DNA of 64,000 nucleotides from Carpediemonas membranifera (lineage: Eukaryota; Fornicata). Positions 50,754 to 59,185 of the stretch are shown here, in pieces; positions within the stretch are counted from its first letter, which is position 1, and every line of letters starts with the position of its first letter. The stretch lies in assembly GCA_019828565.1 (NCBI GenBank), contig JAHDYR010000003.1:124001-188000 (forward strand), in the 5' to 3' direction. The position numbers were made by a program, and so were the translations under genes. The notes beneath the pieces are model-generated. The model was not told the DNA's origin, ran no database searches, and worked only from the letters and a program-made list of their open reading frames with translations.

Positions 50754-52405
50754 ATGGACAACAAGGCCAAAGGAACAGCCAACTACAAGGCCAAGCGATT
50801 TGACCTTGCAATCAGCTTCTATCTTAAGGCTGCATATGACGCCAAGCTGCGTGGGGACTATCTCGAGGTCCAGCGTCTCTACGGGAATGTCTCGGCCGCT
50901 GCATTCGAGCTGGGGCAGCTGGAATACACCATTGAATGCTGCAAGGCAGCTGTATCTTACGAGCCTGACGACACTCCCGAGGACTTCAAGGAGAAGATGA
51001 GGGTCCGCCGTGCCAGCGCAGAGGCTCTCCTGGCCACGCCTTTGCCCGCGCCCCAGCTCTGCCAGCAGTCCGAGTGCGACTACAGCCTGAGCTATCCGCC
51101 TGCTGTTGTCTGGGCGCCGGGTAGTACTCCAGGCATGCAACTACAGGTGGCCGCGACGATGCTCTTCTTCAGCACTCAGCGCCCAGACATGAACGTGGCG
51201 TCTGTGAACACAGTGGGGCTGGGTGACCTTCTGCTAGCAGCCCAGCAGTGCTACATGCCCGTCCTGACTGAGGGCACATCAATCGACGCCTACACCTCCC
51301 TCCCCCCGCCCAAGAGGAAGCCGCTCGTCGTGCAATGGACGCTCCACACGCCAGACAGCGGAGTGGCCAAGGCTATGGCAGCAATACTGCGGCTGATCAG
51401 GAGCAGACACGCGGGTCAGGTCGGAAAGGACGTGATTGTGTCAGAATATAGGGAGACGGCCAGCATGCTGCACAGGATCTCTGCTGGTGACATTGATGAC
51501 GATCTTCTTGCCACTCTTAGAACCGCGGTGGACGCGAGTGTTGACGGGCAAGACTCGTCGGAGGTGACAAAGGATGACTTCATGTTCAATCTCAATATTG
51601 GATCGAATCTTGTGGTCCAGCTGATATCCATGTCCGTGGCGGACATCAGGGTCACTGTGACATCATCTCTCCCGCCCCACTCAGCCGAGTTCGACTTCAT
51701 TTACATGACCCAACCCACCCTGCCCCTGCTCCTCCACTGGACGCCCCTCCTCGCTGTGAGGGCTGCCTCGAGACTTGTCTTCCCTATCTCCTCCTCTGCC
51801 TCGCCCTATGACATTGTGTCGACTGTCCTGACCCTCCCCAGCGGCACCGCGCCCTCAGATGTGCAGGCTATGTCTGCTGCGATCACTGGTGCAGTGGTCG
51901 ATCTGACGATGACCTCTTCCAGCCATGTGGTCATGGCCCCGCTGCTTCCCCTGTCATTCCCCGGTGACGGCGAGGCTGCTGACCTCGGCATCGACGAGCC
52001 CGTCATCCCATCTGTCGATCATAGCCCAAAGGCCCAGCCCATTCTCGCAGACCCCTTCGCCTACCAGCTGCGGCACGGCCCCCACGCATGCAGGGCCTGG
52101 CTCCAGTATCTGCAGGCCGTGTTCGGCGAGGACCCCGTGCTCGCCCAGTCCGTGCGGGAGATCAGCGCGAAGGCGTCGGCCCGCGCGGTGCCCATGGAGA
52201 GACCATCGCCGCATCAATTGATTAGTGTGTTCAAGAAGATGGATGGTGGCGACGCGGTTCGGCTGGCCCTGGTGAGGGCTGTGGAGAGGCGGGCCGTGAC
52301 GAAGAAGGCTGCCCTGTCTCTTATAAACGGGTGAGTGTTGTCTCCTCTGCTGACTGTAGTGTTAAAACAATGGCATGGTTGGCCAAACTGACTGGCTTGC
52401 CATGA
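50754..52405 (+). CDS. TPR-containing protein with a large unassigned domain
   Basis: Coding is join(50754..52330,52360..52405), 540 residues. The N-terminal 80 residues form TPR-like helices (GTANYKAKRFDLAISFYLKAAYDAKLRGDY; AAAFELGQLEYTIECCKAAVSYEPDD). The following 400 residues (for example VNTVGLGDLLLAAQQCY, LVVQWTLHTPDSGVAKAMAAILRLIRS) recall DUF4470-type regions seen with TPR or MYND domains and in the dynein-assembly factor DNAAF3; that likeness is weak. A 29-nt intron removes an early stop and adds the tail VKTMAWLAKLTGLP. Function is unknown, probably a chaperone-like adaptor. Confidence 0.7.
52331..52359 (+). other. 29-nt intron near the 3' end of the TPR gene
   Basis: Donor GTGAGT, acceptor GCTGACTGTAG, phase 2. 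Length is the modal 29 nt. Retention gives a stop two bases into the intron, so retained and spliced forms differ by the last 14 residues. Confidence 0.7.
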
Positions 52406-52658
52406 AAGGGGGAGGGCATATCAAGATCTGATCTCAATCTGGACCAAATTTCCGAGATGCAGTATCCTTAACATGGCAGCCCTGTATCTTGGTCACGATT
52501 TAGCAGAAAATTTACAGGTGTGAAGATCGTCTCTATGAGTAGCTTGGCGTGGATAAGGCCGTCTGAAGGCCTGATCCCGGCTGGACGTCATGGCTGTAAA
52601 AAAAGATGCCGACAAAATTCTGCCAGTTCGCTGAAGCACACAAAGAAAGATATCCAAG

Positions 52659-53198
52659 ATGTCCACACCAAGAATTAAGTTGATTAACCCCATTGAAGAG
52701 TGGAGCGAAGGCGACGTTTGCTCTTGGCTCAACGGCATCAAGATGCGCCACCATGCCGAGACCTTCCGCAAGAACGGCATCAACGGGCGCGCCCTCATGC
52801 GTCTTACTGAGCAGGATCTTCAGCAGAGCCTCAACATCTCCAAGCTCGGCGAGCGCCGCTGCATTAAGTACGAGATTGACAACCTCGAAAAGTGGATGGG
52901 CTGGCTCTGGCGCGAGGAGGTCAACGGCACCACCATCGAGGCCCTCCTGACCCTCTCCGCCAACAAGATGATTGCCCTCACCTGCGTCCGCCTCGAGCCC
53001 TGCCACGAGCCCATCAAGGGCACTTGGACATTCACGAAGCTCGCCGAGGAGGGCTCCCCCGACTCTACCCAGCTGGTCAAGTTCACCACGGACGTCATGT
53101 ACGAGGGTGAGAAGTCGAGGAACATTATCCGGCTCCCCTGCCCTGTGTCTGACGTCGAGGCCACGTTCCAGGCTGCCGACAACGACACTCAGGAGTAA
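52659..53198 (+). CDS. SAM-domain protein
   Basis: 179 residues. A sterile alpha motif spans about residues 11-75: IEEWSEGDVCSWLNGIKMRHHAETFRKNGINGRALMRLTEQDLQQSLNISKLGERRCIKYEIDNL, with the W..eeV..WL start and the typical 'ing..Ll.Lt.edL...lgI..lG.r..i' core. Residues 90-179 are an unassigned beta-rich region (TCVRLEPCHEPIKGTWTFTKL, TTDVMYEGEKSRNIIRL). SAM domains mediate protein-protein or RNA binding, so an adaptor role is likely. Single exon. It sits between the TPR gene and the WD40-cyclophilin, all on the plus strand. Confidence 0.85.
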   Translation: MSTPRIKLINPIEEWSEGDVCSWLNGIKMRHHAETFRKNGINGRALMRLTEQDLQQSLNISKLGERRCIKYEIDNLEKWMGWLWREEVNGTTIEALLTLSANKMIALTCVRLEPCHEPIKGTWTFTKLAEEGSPDSTQLVKFTTDVMYEGEKSRNIIRLPCPVSDVEATFQAADNDTQE

Positions 53199-53465
53199 GC
53201 TAGACTAATGCGCACAAACCTTGTAAACTATGGGAAAAGAGGGTAGCAGTAGACTGGGCCGAGTAAGTCTGAATGCCCATGCTCCCTGACCTTATATCAA
53301 AGGCCCGAGGGCTGACGAATCGAACCCGGCGGATTGCCGCCAGACTGCCCGGGTACATGCTCCCCAGTGCTCACTGGACCCACCGCCGGCCCATACTCTC
53401 CTATGCGGCAGGGCAGACTCGGAGCAGTCGGATCACACGCGATCAACGGGGAGAAATTTGTCGAA

Positions 53466-55106
53466 ATGGCTGATTCCCTTGTTGGAAAGAGGAAAAATCC
53501 AGGGCATAACAGCCAGACAGGTGGTTTATGGTCACTTTTCCCTCGAGAAGACATGTACCGTGTCGCCTATCTGCATGGTTCGCCCATTCTCCATTTGCTC
53601 GCTGTTGAGGACTGTGTACTCACCACAGATGCCACGGGCGTCGTCAGAGTGTGGCGTAGGCTCGAAAACTCACTAGAGGAAGAGAAAACGCTCAACGCTC
53701 ATCACGATGAGGTCCTCAGCCTCGTCACTGATGGTGTGTTCATCGCCTCCGTAGGCGCTGACCGTGTAGTCAACATCTACGATCGCACCACCCGCGACAT
53801 CGTGATCCGCGCCGAGCTCCCCTTCCGTCCCTCCCTTTGCTCGCTGATCCAGGGCGACCTCGTCGTTGCCGACCGCGACGATTTCTCGCTACACTGGTTC
53901 GCCGTAGCCAAGGGGCTGGTCGAGAAGTGCGTCATCACCGGCCACCAGGCCCGTGTTGTCGGTGTGATCCCTCTCGGCCGGGGTGACGTCCTCAGCGGCG
54001 ATTGCATGGGCCGCTTCTTCATCACACCCCACCCTCGGGTCAGCGGGACAATGGAAGCGCCCTTCATGCTGCTCAAGGGGTCCAGCAGTGACCCGCCCAA
54101 GCCTGTTACCATCGTCTCCAACTCCACTGCCACTGCCTTTGTCGTCTGCGGGACGGACAGAGTCACGCGGGTGTTCCAATCGAGCTCGAGGAGGCGGCTA
54201 TTCCAGGTCAATGACACCCTCAGTAAGTGGCAGCAGGTGCCGGAGTCCTCGACCATCAATTTACGGGAGAACGTCATATTCAAGCAGTCGGCAACAAGAC
54301 AGTACATCCAGCCGTGTTTCGACCCCTCCGGCCGCTTCCTCGCAGTACCGCTGGCCAACAACATCTCCATTTACCACGTTGAGAAGAAGGCCCGCATCAA
54401 CAGATTAGCTGAGACCGAGTCTGCCCGGTTCATCGCCCTCGCCATCCTTCCCGTCCCAGACCGCGGTGGGGTGGGCACCGAGGATTACCAGCCCCTGCTC
54501 CTCGCCATAGAGCACCAGTCGCCCCGGCTGTGTGTATTCTGCGATGACCCTCCGGCCGACCCGACCATGCGGGACACGGGCGTGGGGGCAGCCAAGCCTA
54601 AGGACGCTGTGCCAGAGTCCACTGCGGGTTGTGCGAAGGCTGTGATCTCCACGACTATGGGGGACATCTGGGTCGACTTGTTTCCCCAGAAATGCCCCAA
54701 GACTGTCGATAACTTCGCCAGGTTAGCGCGGTCGGGGTACTACAACGGCAACATATTCCATCGTGTAATTCGTGACTTTATGATCCAGTCGGGCGACCCC
54801 ACCGGCACCGGCACGGGCGGGGTCTCCGCTGATGGAGTCCCGTTTGCTGATGAATTCGACTCGGAGCTGACCCACAACAAGCCCTTCGTCCTTTCCATGG
54901 CCAACAGAGGGCCAGACACCAACACCTCGCAGTGGTTCGTCACTGTCGCTTCGTGTCCATGGTTGAACTGGAAGCATACGGTCTTCGGCGCGGTGTCGCA
55001 GGAGAGCAGCAAGAATGTTGCCCGGCAACTGTCGTGTGTCGAGACGGACAGGTCGACCGACAAGCCCGTCAAGGAGGTGCGGGTCGTCAGCGTCACGGTC
55101 ATGTAA
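53466..55106 (+). CDS. PPWD1: WD40-cyclophilin (PPWD1-like) peptidyl-prolyl isomerase
   Basis: 546 residues from the ATG of MADSLVGKRKNPG. A WD40 propeller (about 40-340: HGSPILHLLAVEDCVLTTDATGVVRVWRRL, TLNAHHDEVLSLVTDGVFIASVGADRVVNIYD) is followed by a linker and a complete cyclophilin domain (about 390-546). The latter contains IFHRVIRDFMIQSGDPTGTG with the catalytic Arg, SMANRGPDTNTSQWFVT and WLNWKHTVFG. This order is that of PPWD1/CYP71, spliceosome-associated nuclear isomerases, which is notable beside the unusual introns here. The usual SQFF is SQWF. An in-frame ATG at 53334 would add 44 residues, but that stretch is not like the family. Confidence 0.93.
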   Translation: MADSLVGKRKNPGHNSQTGGLWSLFPREDMYRVAYLHGSPILHLLAVEDCVLTTDATGVVRVWRRLENSLEEEKTLNAHHDEVLSLVTDGVFIASVGADRVVNIYDRTTRDIVIRAELPFRPSLCSLIQGDLVVADRDDFSLHWFAVAKGLVEKCVITGHQARVVGVIPLGRGDVLSGDCMGRFFITPHPRVSGTMEAPFMLLKGSSSDPPKPVTIVSNSTATAFVVCGTDRVTRVFQSSSRRRLFQVNDTLSKWQQVPESSTINLRENVIFKQSATRQYIQPCFDPSGRFLAVPLANNISIYHVEKKARINRLAETESARFIALAILPVPDRGGVGTEDYQPLLLAIEHQSPRLCVFCDDPPADPTMRDTGVGAAKPKDAVPESTAGCAKAVISTTMGDIWVDLFPQKCPKTVDNFARLARSGYYNGNIFHRVIRDFMIQSGDPTGTGTGGVSADGVPFADEFDSELTHNKPFVLSMANRGPDTNTSQWFVTVASCPWLNWKHTVFGAVSQESSKNVARQLSCVETDRSTDKPVKEVRVVSVTVM

Positions 55107-55277
55107 AGGCCACGGATTATTGATTGAGTGTGTTGCTGGGGTATGCTGGGTTTTCAGTGCTCTCATCGTTGTTGCACCCGGGCTGGGGAGAGCTGGGTCC
55201 CTGATGGAACTGCAGTCCTTGCCGTCTTCAGCTTCAATCTCCCTCGGCATCATCTGATGCTCAGATCCGAAGATTTG

Positions 55278-56411
55278 ATGGAATCCAAAGTGATTTTGAG
55301 ATGGCGGCTTGGTAGCTTTGGTACCAACATGGTGTCTACAGACTTGACCGACCGCAACATGATGTCATTAGAAGAGAAACACGATAGCAAGCAGACAAAT
55401 GAGACATTCCATTCTCCTGCGTCCATCCCAGACCTCTCAGGGCTGTTCACTGACTACCACTGCCCCTGGCGCTACATGAATGGCTATGTAGCAACGATGG
55501 CCGCGTTTAAGCCGTCTAACGTCCGTGCACCGTATGTCCGGGAAGAATTGACGACCACAGATGGCGACTTCATCGACCTTGATATCTGTTCCCCCGAGAA
55601 CGACGCCGATGACGCCCCCATAGTAGTAGTGCTCCACGGCCTTGGGTCCTCATCCTATGCCGCCTATATCCAGAAGCTGGCCGTTGCCCTCCGTCAAGAG
55701 GGCATCCGTACCGTTGCCATGAACCTCCGCTCCTCCTCCCGGCGCCCCAACAAGACCCCAGTCCTGTACAACGGCATGTTCACACTCGATGTGGAGTGCA
55801 CCGTTGCCCTGCTCACTGAGCGCTACCCCTGCTCCAAGATTGCCCTGGCTGGGTACAGCCTCGGGGGCGCCATCCTCACCCACTACACCGCCACCTGTGC
55901 CCCGCCCCCTGCTGTGTGCGGGTTGTACACCTGCTGCTCGCCCATGAGTCTGCGGGAGAATGTGCTCGACGACCACTGGCTGACGAGCAGGCTCATCAAG
56001 CCCGCCATCATGCCCTTCCTGCACAAGGTCATGAAGGAGAAGGCCGAACGCTTCCCTAAAATGCGCGAACATGCTCTGGCCGCAGCCATCGCCACTGATA
56101 TCACCGAGTTCGACCGCAACTGGACATGTAAGGTGTTTGAATATGACACACCCGAAGCGTACTACGAAGATGCCAGCGCCGACAACGTCATCCAGGACAT
56201 CGCGGTGCCGACCCTCATGCTGTTCGCCAAGAATGACCCTCTCGCGACCCCCTCCATGCAGGAGCGGGCATGGGGCAAGATCAACGCCAACGAGTACGTC
56301 ACGGCCGTCGTCCAGAAGAGGGGCGGCCACCAGGGCTTCGTCAGCAAGGAGGGTGACTGGCTTGAAGTCAACGAGGTCAAGCTCATGAAGCGGTTCTTTG
56401 GCATGGAGTAA
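55278..56411 (+). CDS. Alpha/beta hydrolase of the ABHD1/3 (YheT/EMB8) family
   Basis: 377 residues from the ATG of MESKVILRWRLG; an ATG at 55329 is an alternative start. The family-specific lead HCPWRYMNGYVATMAAF precedes the hydrolase core: VVVLHGLGSSSYAAYIQKLA (oxyanion HG), MNLRSSSRRP, nucleophile elbow GYSLGGAI, acid in LFAKNDPLATP and His in KRGGHQGFV. All three catalytic residues are present. The family includes phospholipases and esterases acting on membrane lipids or medium-chain esters. The stop codon is embedded in GGAGTAAAGTTTTAC, a likely poly(A) signal. Confidence 0.92.
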   Translation: MESKVILRWRLGSFGTNMVSTDLTDRNMMSLEEKHDSKQTNETFHSPASIPDLSGLFTDYHCPWRYMNGYVATMAAFKPSNVRAPYVREELTTTDGDFIDLDICSPENDADDAPIVVVLHGLGSSSYAAYIQKLAVALRQEGIRTVAMNLRSSSRRPNKTPVLYNGMFTLDVECTVALLTERYPCSKIALAGYSLGGAILTHYTATCAPPPAVCGLYTCCSPMSLRENVLDDHWLTSRLIKPAIMPFLHKVMKEKAERFPKMREHALAAAIATDITEFDRNWTCKVFEYDTPEAYYEDASADNVIQDIAVPTLMLFAKNDPLATPSMQERAWGKINANEYVTAVVQKRGGHQGFVSKEGDWLEVNEVKLMKRFFGME

Positions 56412-56472
56412 AGTTTTACGTAGTTATCCAGTCTTTGTGCACATTGTGTTTTAAGATATTTATGTACGGAGT

Positions 56473-56820
56473 TTATGTATACAAGCACTGATGCATATCA
56501 GATGCGGATGGCCGGGGCAACCATTCCTCTGGGAGGATGTCACCAAGGGAAGGCCGATCGGCGTCCCCGTTCGCGACCCCCTCCAGGGAAGCAGGTAAAA
56601 TAGTAAAAGGTGCGGTCCTGAGCAGGCGTCTGTGGTTCGCTGCTCGGGCCTGGTAGAGGCTTTCTCCAATCCAACTCATCAATGACTTCGCCAGGGCCTT
56701 TTGTGCTTCCTTCAGGGAGAATGACACCGACCGCCTTTGGCGAGACAGTTGCTGTCCGATGTCGTGAATAACAGCCGCGGAGCTAACCACCCGTCCAACA
56801 GGCTGACCACATCTGAACAC
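56473..56820 (-). CDS. Small protein of unknown function
   Basis: 115 residues. It has a helical, basic N-terminal half (DIGQQLSRQRRSVSFSLKEAQKALAKSLMSWIGESLYQARAANHRRLL) and a Pro-rich end. It is convergent with the hydrolase and has its own space (62 bp after that stop). Composition is protein-like. No family is recognised, and a chance ORF cannot be excluded. Confidence 0.45.
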   Translation of the reverse strand: MFRCGQPVGRVVSSAAVIHDIGQQLSRQRRSVSFSLKEAQKALAKSLMSWIGESLYQARAANHRRLLRTAPFTILPASLEGVANGDADRPSLGDILPEEWLPRPSASDMHQCLYT

Positions 56821-56973
56821 AACACGAACGAAGCACGTACGCCGACACTACCGACACTGACTCGGGTCCACAGCCTGAACGACCTCTGTGTCACCGAGGG
56901 AGAGGAGATAAAACACTCGAGATTAGAAGGACAAACATTTAATGGCTCAATTTATCTCACGTAAACAGCTGGC

Positions 56974-57450
56974 TCAGGCCGACAGCTCAACTGGAAGTAC
57001 CAGTGGGCTGAACAGTCCCAGCTTGACACTCCACTTGTCATACACCAATAGGGTAGCGGACATGAGGGCATCAGCCATGGTAAGGGCGATCTTGCGGGCA
57101 GAGATGTGGAATCTGGCTGCGGACGCGTTGAGGTAGGCCTCGACCTTCACGACGGACCTGATGATGTTGGCGCCATCGGGGCGGGGGTTCACCACGGTGA
57201 GGTTGACGCGGTAGAGGGCGTATTGCTTCGCCTTATTCTCGGCCTCCTTCTCGACGGATACGCCGTTACCGATCGTCCAGTCGATGACGAGGGGGTATTC
57301 ACCCTTGGGGTCGAGGGTGAAGACATCGGCGGTTCTCCGCTTCACTTTTTTCTTTTTACATTTTTTTAAAATGCAGATTATGTCACCAAAGTGCAAATGT
57401 CCTTGGAATCCATCAGGAGAGGACTTACGATGCTTTCGTTCCAGTTTCAA
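56974..57450 (-). CDS. Unknown basic/beta-rich protein
   Basis: Up to 158 residues; the start is uncertain. The well-formed part is KKKKVKRRTADVFTLDPKGEYPLVIDWTIG... to the C-terminal hydrophobic segment (MADALMSATLLVYDKWSVKLGLFSPLVLPVELSA). The ATG at 57450 would make it overlap the divergent WD40 gene by about 60 bp and read through the A/T-rich tract that looks like the shared promoter. The true start, or a 5' exon, may therefore differ. I recognise no family. Confidence 0.5.
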   Translation of the reverse strand: MKLERKHRKSSPDGFQGHLHFGDIICILKKCKKKKVKRRTADVFTLDPKGEYPLVIDWTIGNGVSVEKEAENKAKQYALYRVNLTVVNPRPDGANIIRSVVKVEAYLNASAARFHISARKIALTMADALMSATLLVYDKWSVKLGLFSPLVLPVELSA

Positions 57451-59094
57451 TCATTTTCAGGTAAGTGGAAATTGCTTTTTAGCTTCAGTGGCTGGGTTGT
57501 CGCAATCCTCACATTTCTGTCCTCAGACTTTTCGAATGGGACGGTGTATAGGAGTATCATCAAGCCACTGAAAACCTGGTTTGGGGATGCGTCCATTGCA
57601 CTCAAATGCCTTTTCGTCATTGTCGGTTTTATCATCGTTCTTCTTATTATTCTATCCATTTGTTGCTGTTGTGTGATCCGTTTCATTCTCCTCAGAATCA
57701 TACGCCGCCGTACGTCGGCATCATCTCAGTTCAGATGTCTCGCCGCTCCAAACTATGCTGAGACAGCTCCTCCGCCGTGTTCTCTCATAGTGCTTCGTGG
57801 TCGCGCTTTTGTCGACAAGTTTGAGAACGGGGTTGGCCAAGTGCTCCGTGCTGGCAATCAACCTGAGTATGCTCTCCAGGAAGGAGAAAACGCCAAAGAA
57901 AAAAAGGGTGTGACGTGTGTGGCCTTCTTGCCGGATAGCACCATGATCACAGGATCTAAGGACGGGTATGTTAGACTGTGGAACAGGGATGGGCACTGTC
58001 TGAAGACATTGTGCCACCCCACAGGTGACGAATGTCGTCTGTGTCTTGCTGTCTCGCACGATGGGACCATCGCCTCCGGTGGGAATGGCAAGATCATTCT
58101 TTGGACAAAGAAGACTGATGAATCCTGGGAGTATCAGAGCAAGCAATGGAAGGCACACAAGAGGGTTAACAGCCTTGCTTTCTACGACGGCAAGCTCTTC
58201 TCCGGTGGGTATGGCAGATCGACCAAAGTCAGAGTCTGGGTGAAGAGCGAGTGTAGAGAGTTCAACACTTCGTCGAATGAAATCAACTGCGTCGCTATTT
58301 CGCCCTGTGGCAAGCTAATTGTCGCGAGTGGATCAAAGAAATTGTTGTGGGCTGCCATTCCTGATCTGACGAGTCCCGCCCTATACCCTGTCGATATGAA
58401 GTCGATAACATTAAGTAATGACCCTATTAGTTGTGTGGCTTTCTCCCCCGACGGCAAGTACCTGGCATGCCCGTCGCAGAAAGGGAGCTCGCTTGTCGTT
58501 CTGGAGACTCCTGAGGATGATATAACGAAGACGCTGGAAAAATGTGAGGCCGTTTTCACACTCGATGACACGAGGACCATCACCAGCGTGTCCTTCTCCC
58601 CTGATTCCAGAACTATCGCGGTTGCTTACGTTGGTGAGATCGAGCTCTATGACTTGACTCAGCACGGGAACTCTCTTTGCACGTTCAAGCACCCTGGCAA
58701 TGCTAACAGCGAGTTGAACGTTGCTTTCTCTCCCGACAGTTCCATGCTTCTATCTGGATCTTCTTATGCTGCTAATGATGCCATGGTTTGGCCGGTATAC
58801 GACATCAACCTGCCCAAATTGACTCAGGAGGCCCTCAATACCCTGACGAGACATGGTTTCGGGCAAGCCATCGTTCACTTCGAGGGCAGCCTATATGACG
58901 CCAAACGCGCCTTCGAGGCTGCGAAGAAGCTGATAGTCCGCCCCCGCGAGTTTACCGTGACTGTGACTGGCATTGTCCCAGTTGTCACTGTTACGATGCT
59001 CGATAGCGGTAAGCTGTTTGCTGACCAATTCAATCAAGATGTCGATGAGTGGATGCAAGAGATGTGGAATAGATCTGGAATAGATATTGTGTGA
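57391..59094 (+). CDS. WD40-repeat protein with two N-terminal membrane spans
   Basis: The frame opens at 57391. The first ATG is 57397 (MSLESIRRG), with another at 57430. Two hydrophobic segments (LLFSFSGWVVAILTFLSS and CLFVIVGFIIVLLIILSICCCCVIRFILL) precede a WD40 propeller: KGVTCVAFLPDSTMITGSKDGYVRLWN, CLAVSHDGTIASGGNGKIILW, INCVAISPCGKLIVASGSK, SCVAFSPDGKYLACPS and SVSFSPDSRTIAVAYVGEIELYD. A 100-residue C-terminal domain follows. A membrane-tethered propeller is a scaffold by inference. Codon use is less GC-biased than in neighbours. A GTAAGT..TTCAG segment of 28 nt (57461-57488) inside the first span looks intron-like, but its removal breaks this frame. Confidence 0.8.
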   Translation: MQMSLESIRRGLTMLSFQFQSFSGKWKLLFSFSGWVVAILTFLSSDFSNGTVYRSIIKPLKTWFGDASIALKCLFVIVGFIIVLLIILSICCCCVIRFILLRIIRRRTSASSQFRCLAAPNYAETAPPPCSLIVLRGRAFVDKFENGVGQVLRAGNQPEYALQEGENAKEKKGVTCVAFLPDSTMITGSKDGYVRLWNRDGHCLKTLCHPTGDECRLCLAVSHDGTIASGGNGKIILWTKKTDESWEYQSKQWKAHKRVNSLAFYDGKLFSGGYGRSTKVRVWVKSECREFNTSSNEINCVAISPCGKLIVASGSKKLLWAAIPDLTSPALYPVDMKSITLSNDPISCVAFSPDGKYLACPSQKGSSLVVLETPEDDITKTLEKCEAVFTLDDTRTITSVSFSPDSRTIAVAYVGEIELYDLTQHGNSLCTFKHPGNANSELNVAFSPDSSMLLSGSSYAANDAMVWPVYDINLPKLTQEALNTLTRHGFGQAIVHFEGSLYDAKRAFEAAKKLIVRPREFTVTVTGIVPVVTVTMLDSGKLFADQFNQDVDEWMQEMWNRSGIDIV

Positions 59095-59170
59095 ATCGCA
59101 TCCACGGACAACACTTATAAACAGCAAAGAGAGTCACTTCCGATCCTCGACCAACACAACGCCGAGTCAA

Positions 59171-59182
59171 ATCAAACTTTAC
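59171..59182 (-). terminator. Putative poly(A) signal (GTAAAGTTTGAT)
   Basis: An identical 12-mer to that after the giant gene, placed immediately 3' of the RNF213-like stop. Confidence 0.5.
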
Positions 59183-59185
59183 ACA

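Noticed and set aside
53300-53340. tRNA gene on the minus strand (GGTTCGATTC word)
   Set aside because: The sequence around the word cannot form a T arm, and no A box or acceptor stem at the right distance is seen.
57461-57488. 28-nt GTAAGT..TTCAG segment as an intron of the WD40 gene
   Set aside because: Removal breaks the frame that carries the membrane span, and the CTAAC-type branch motif is missing; an alternative 5' exon was not found.
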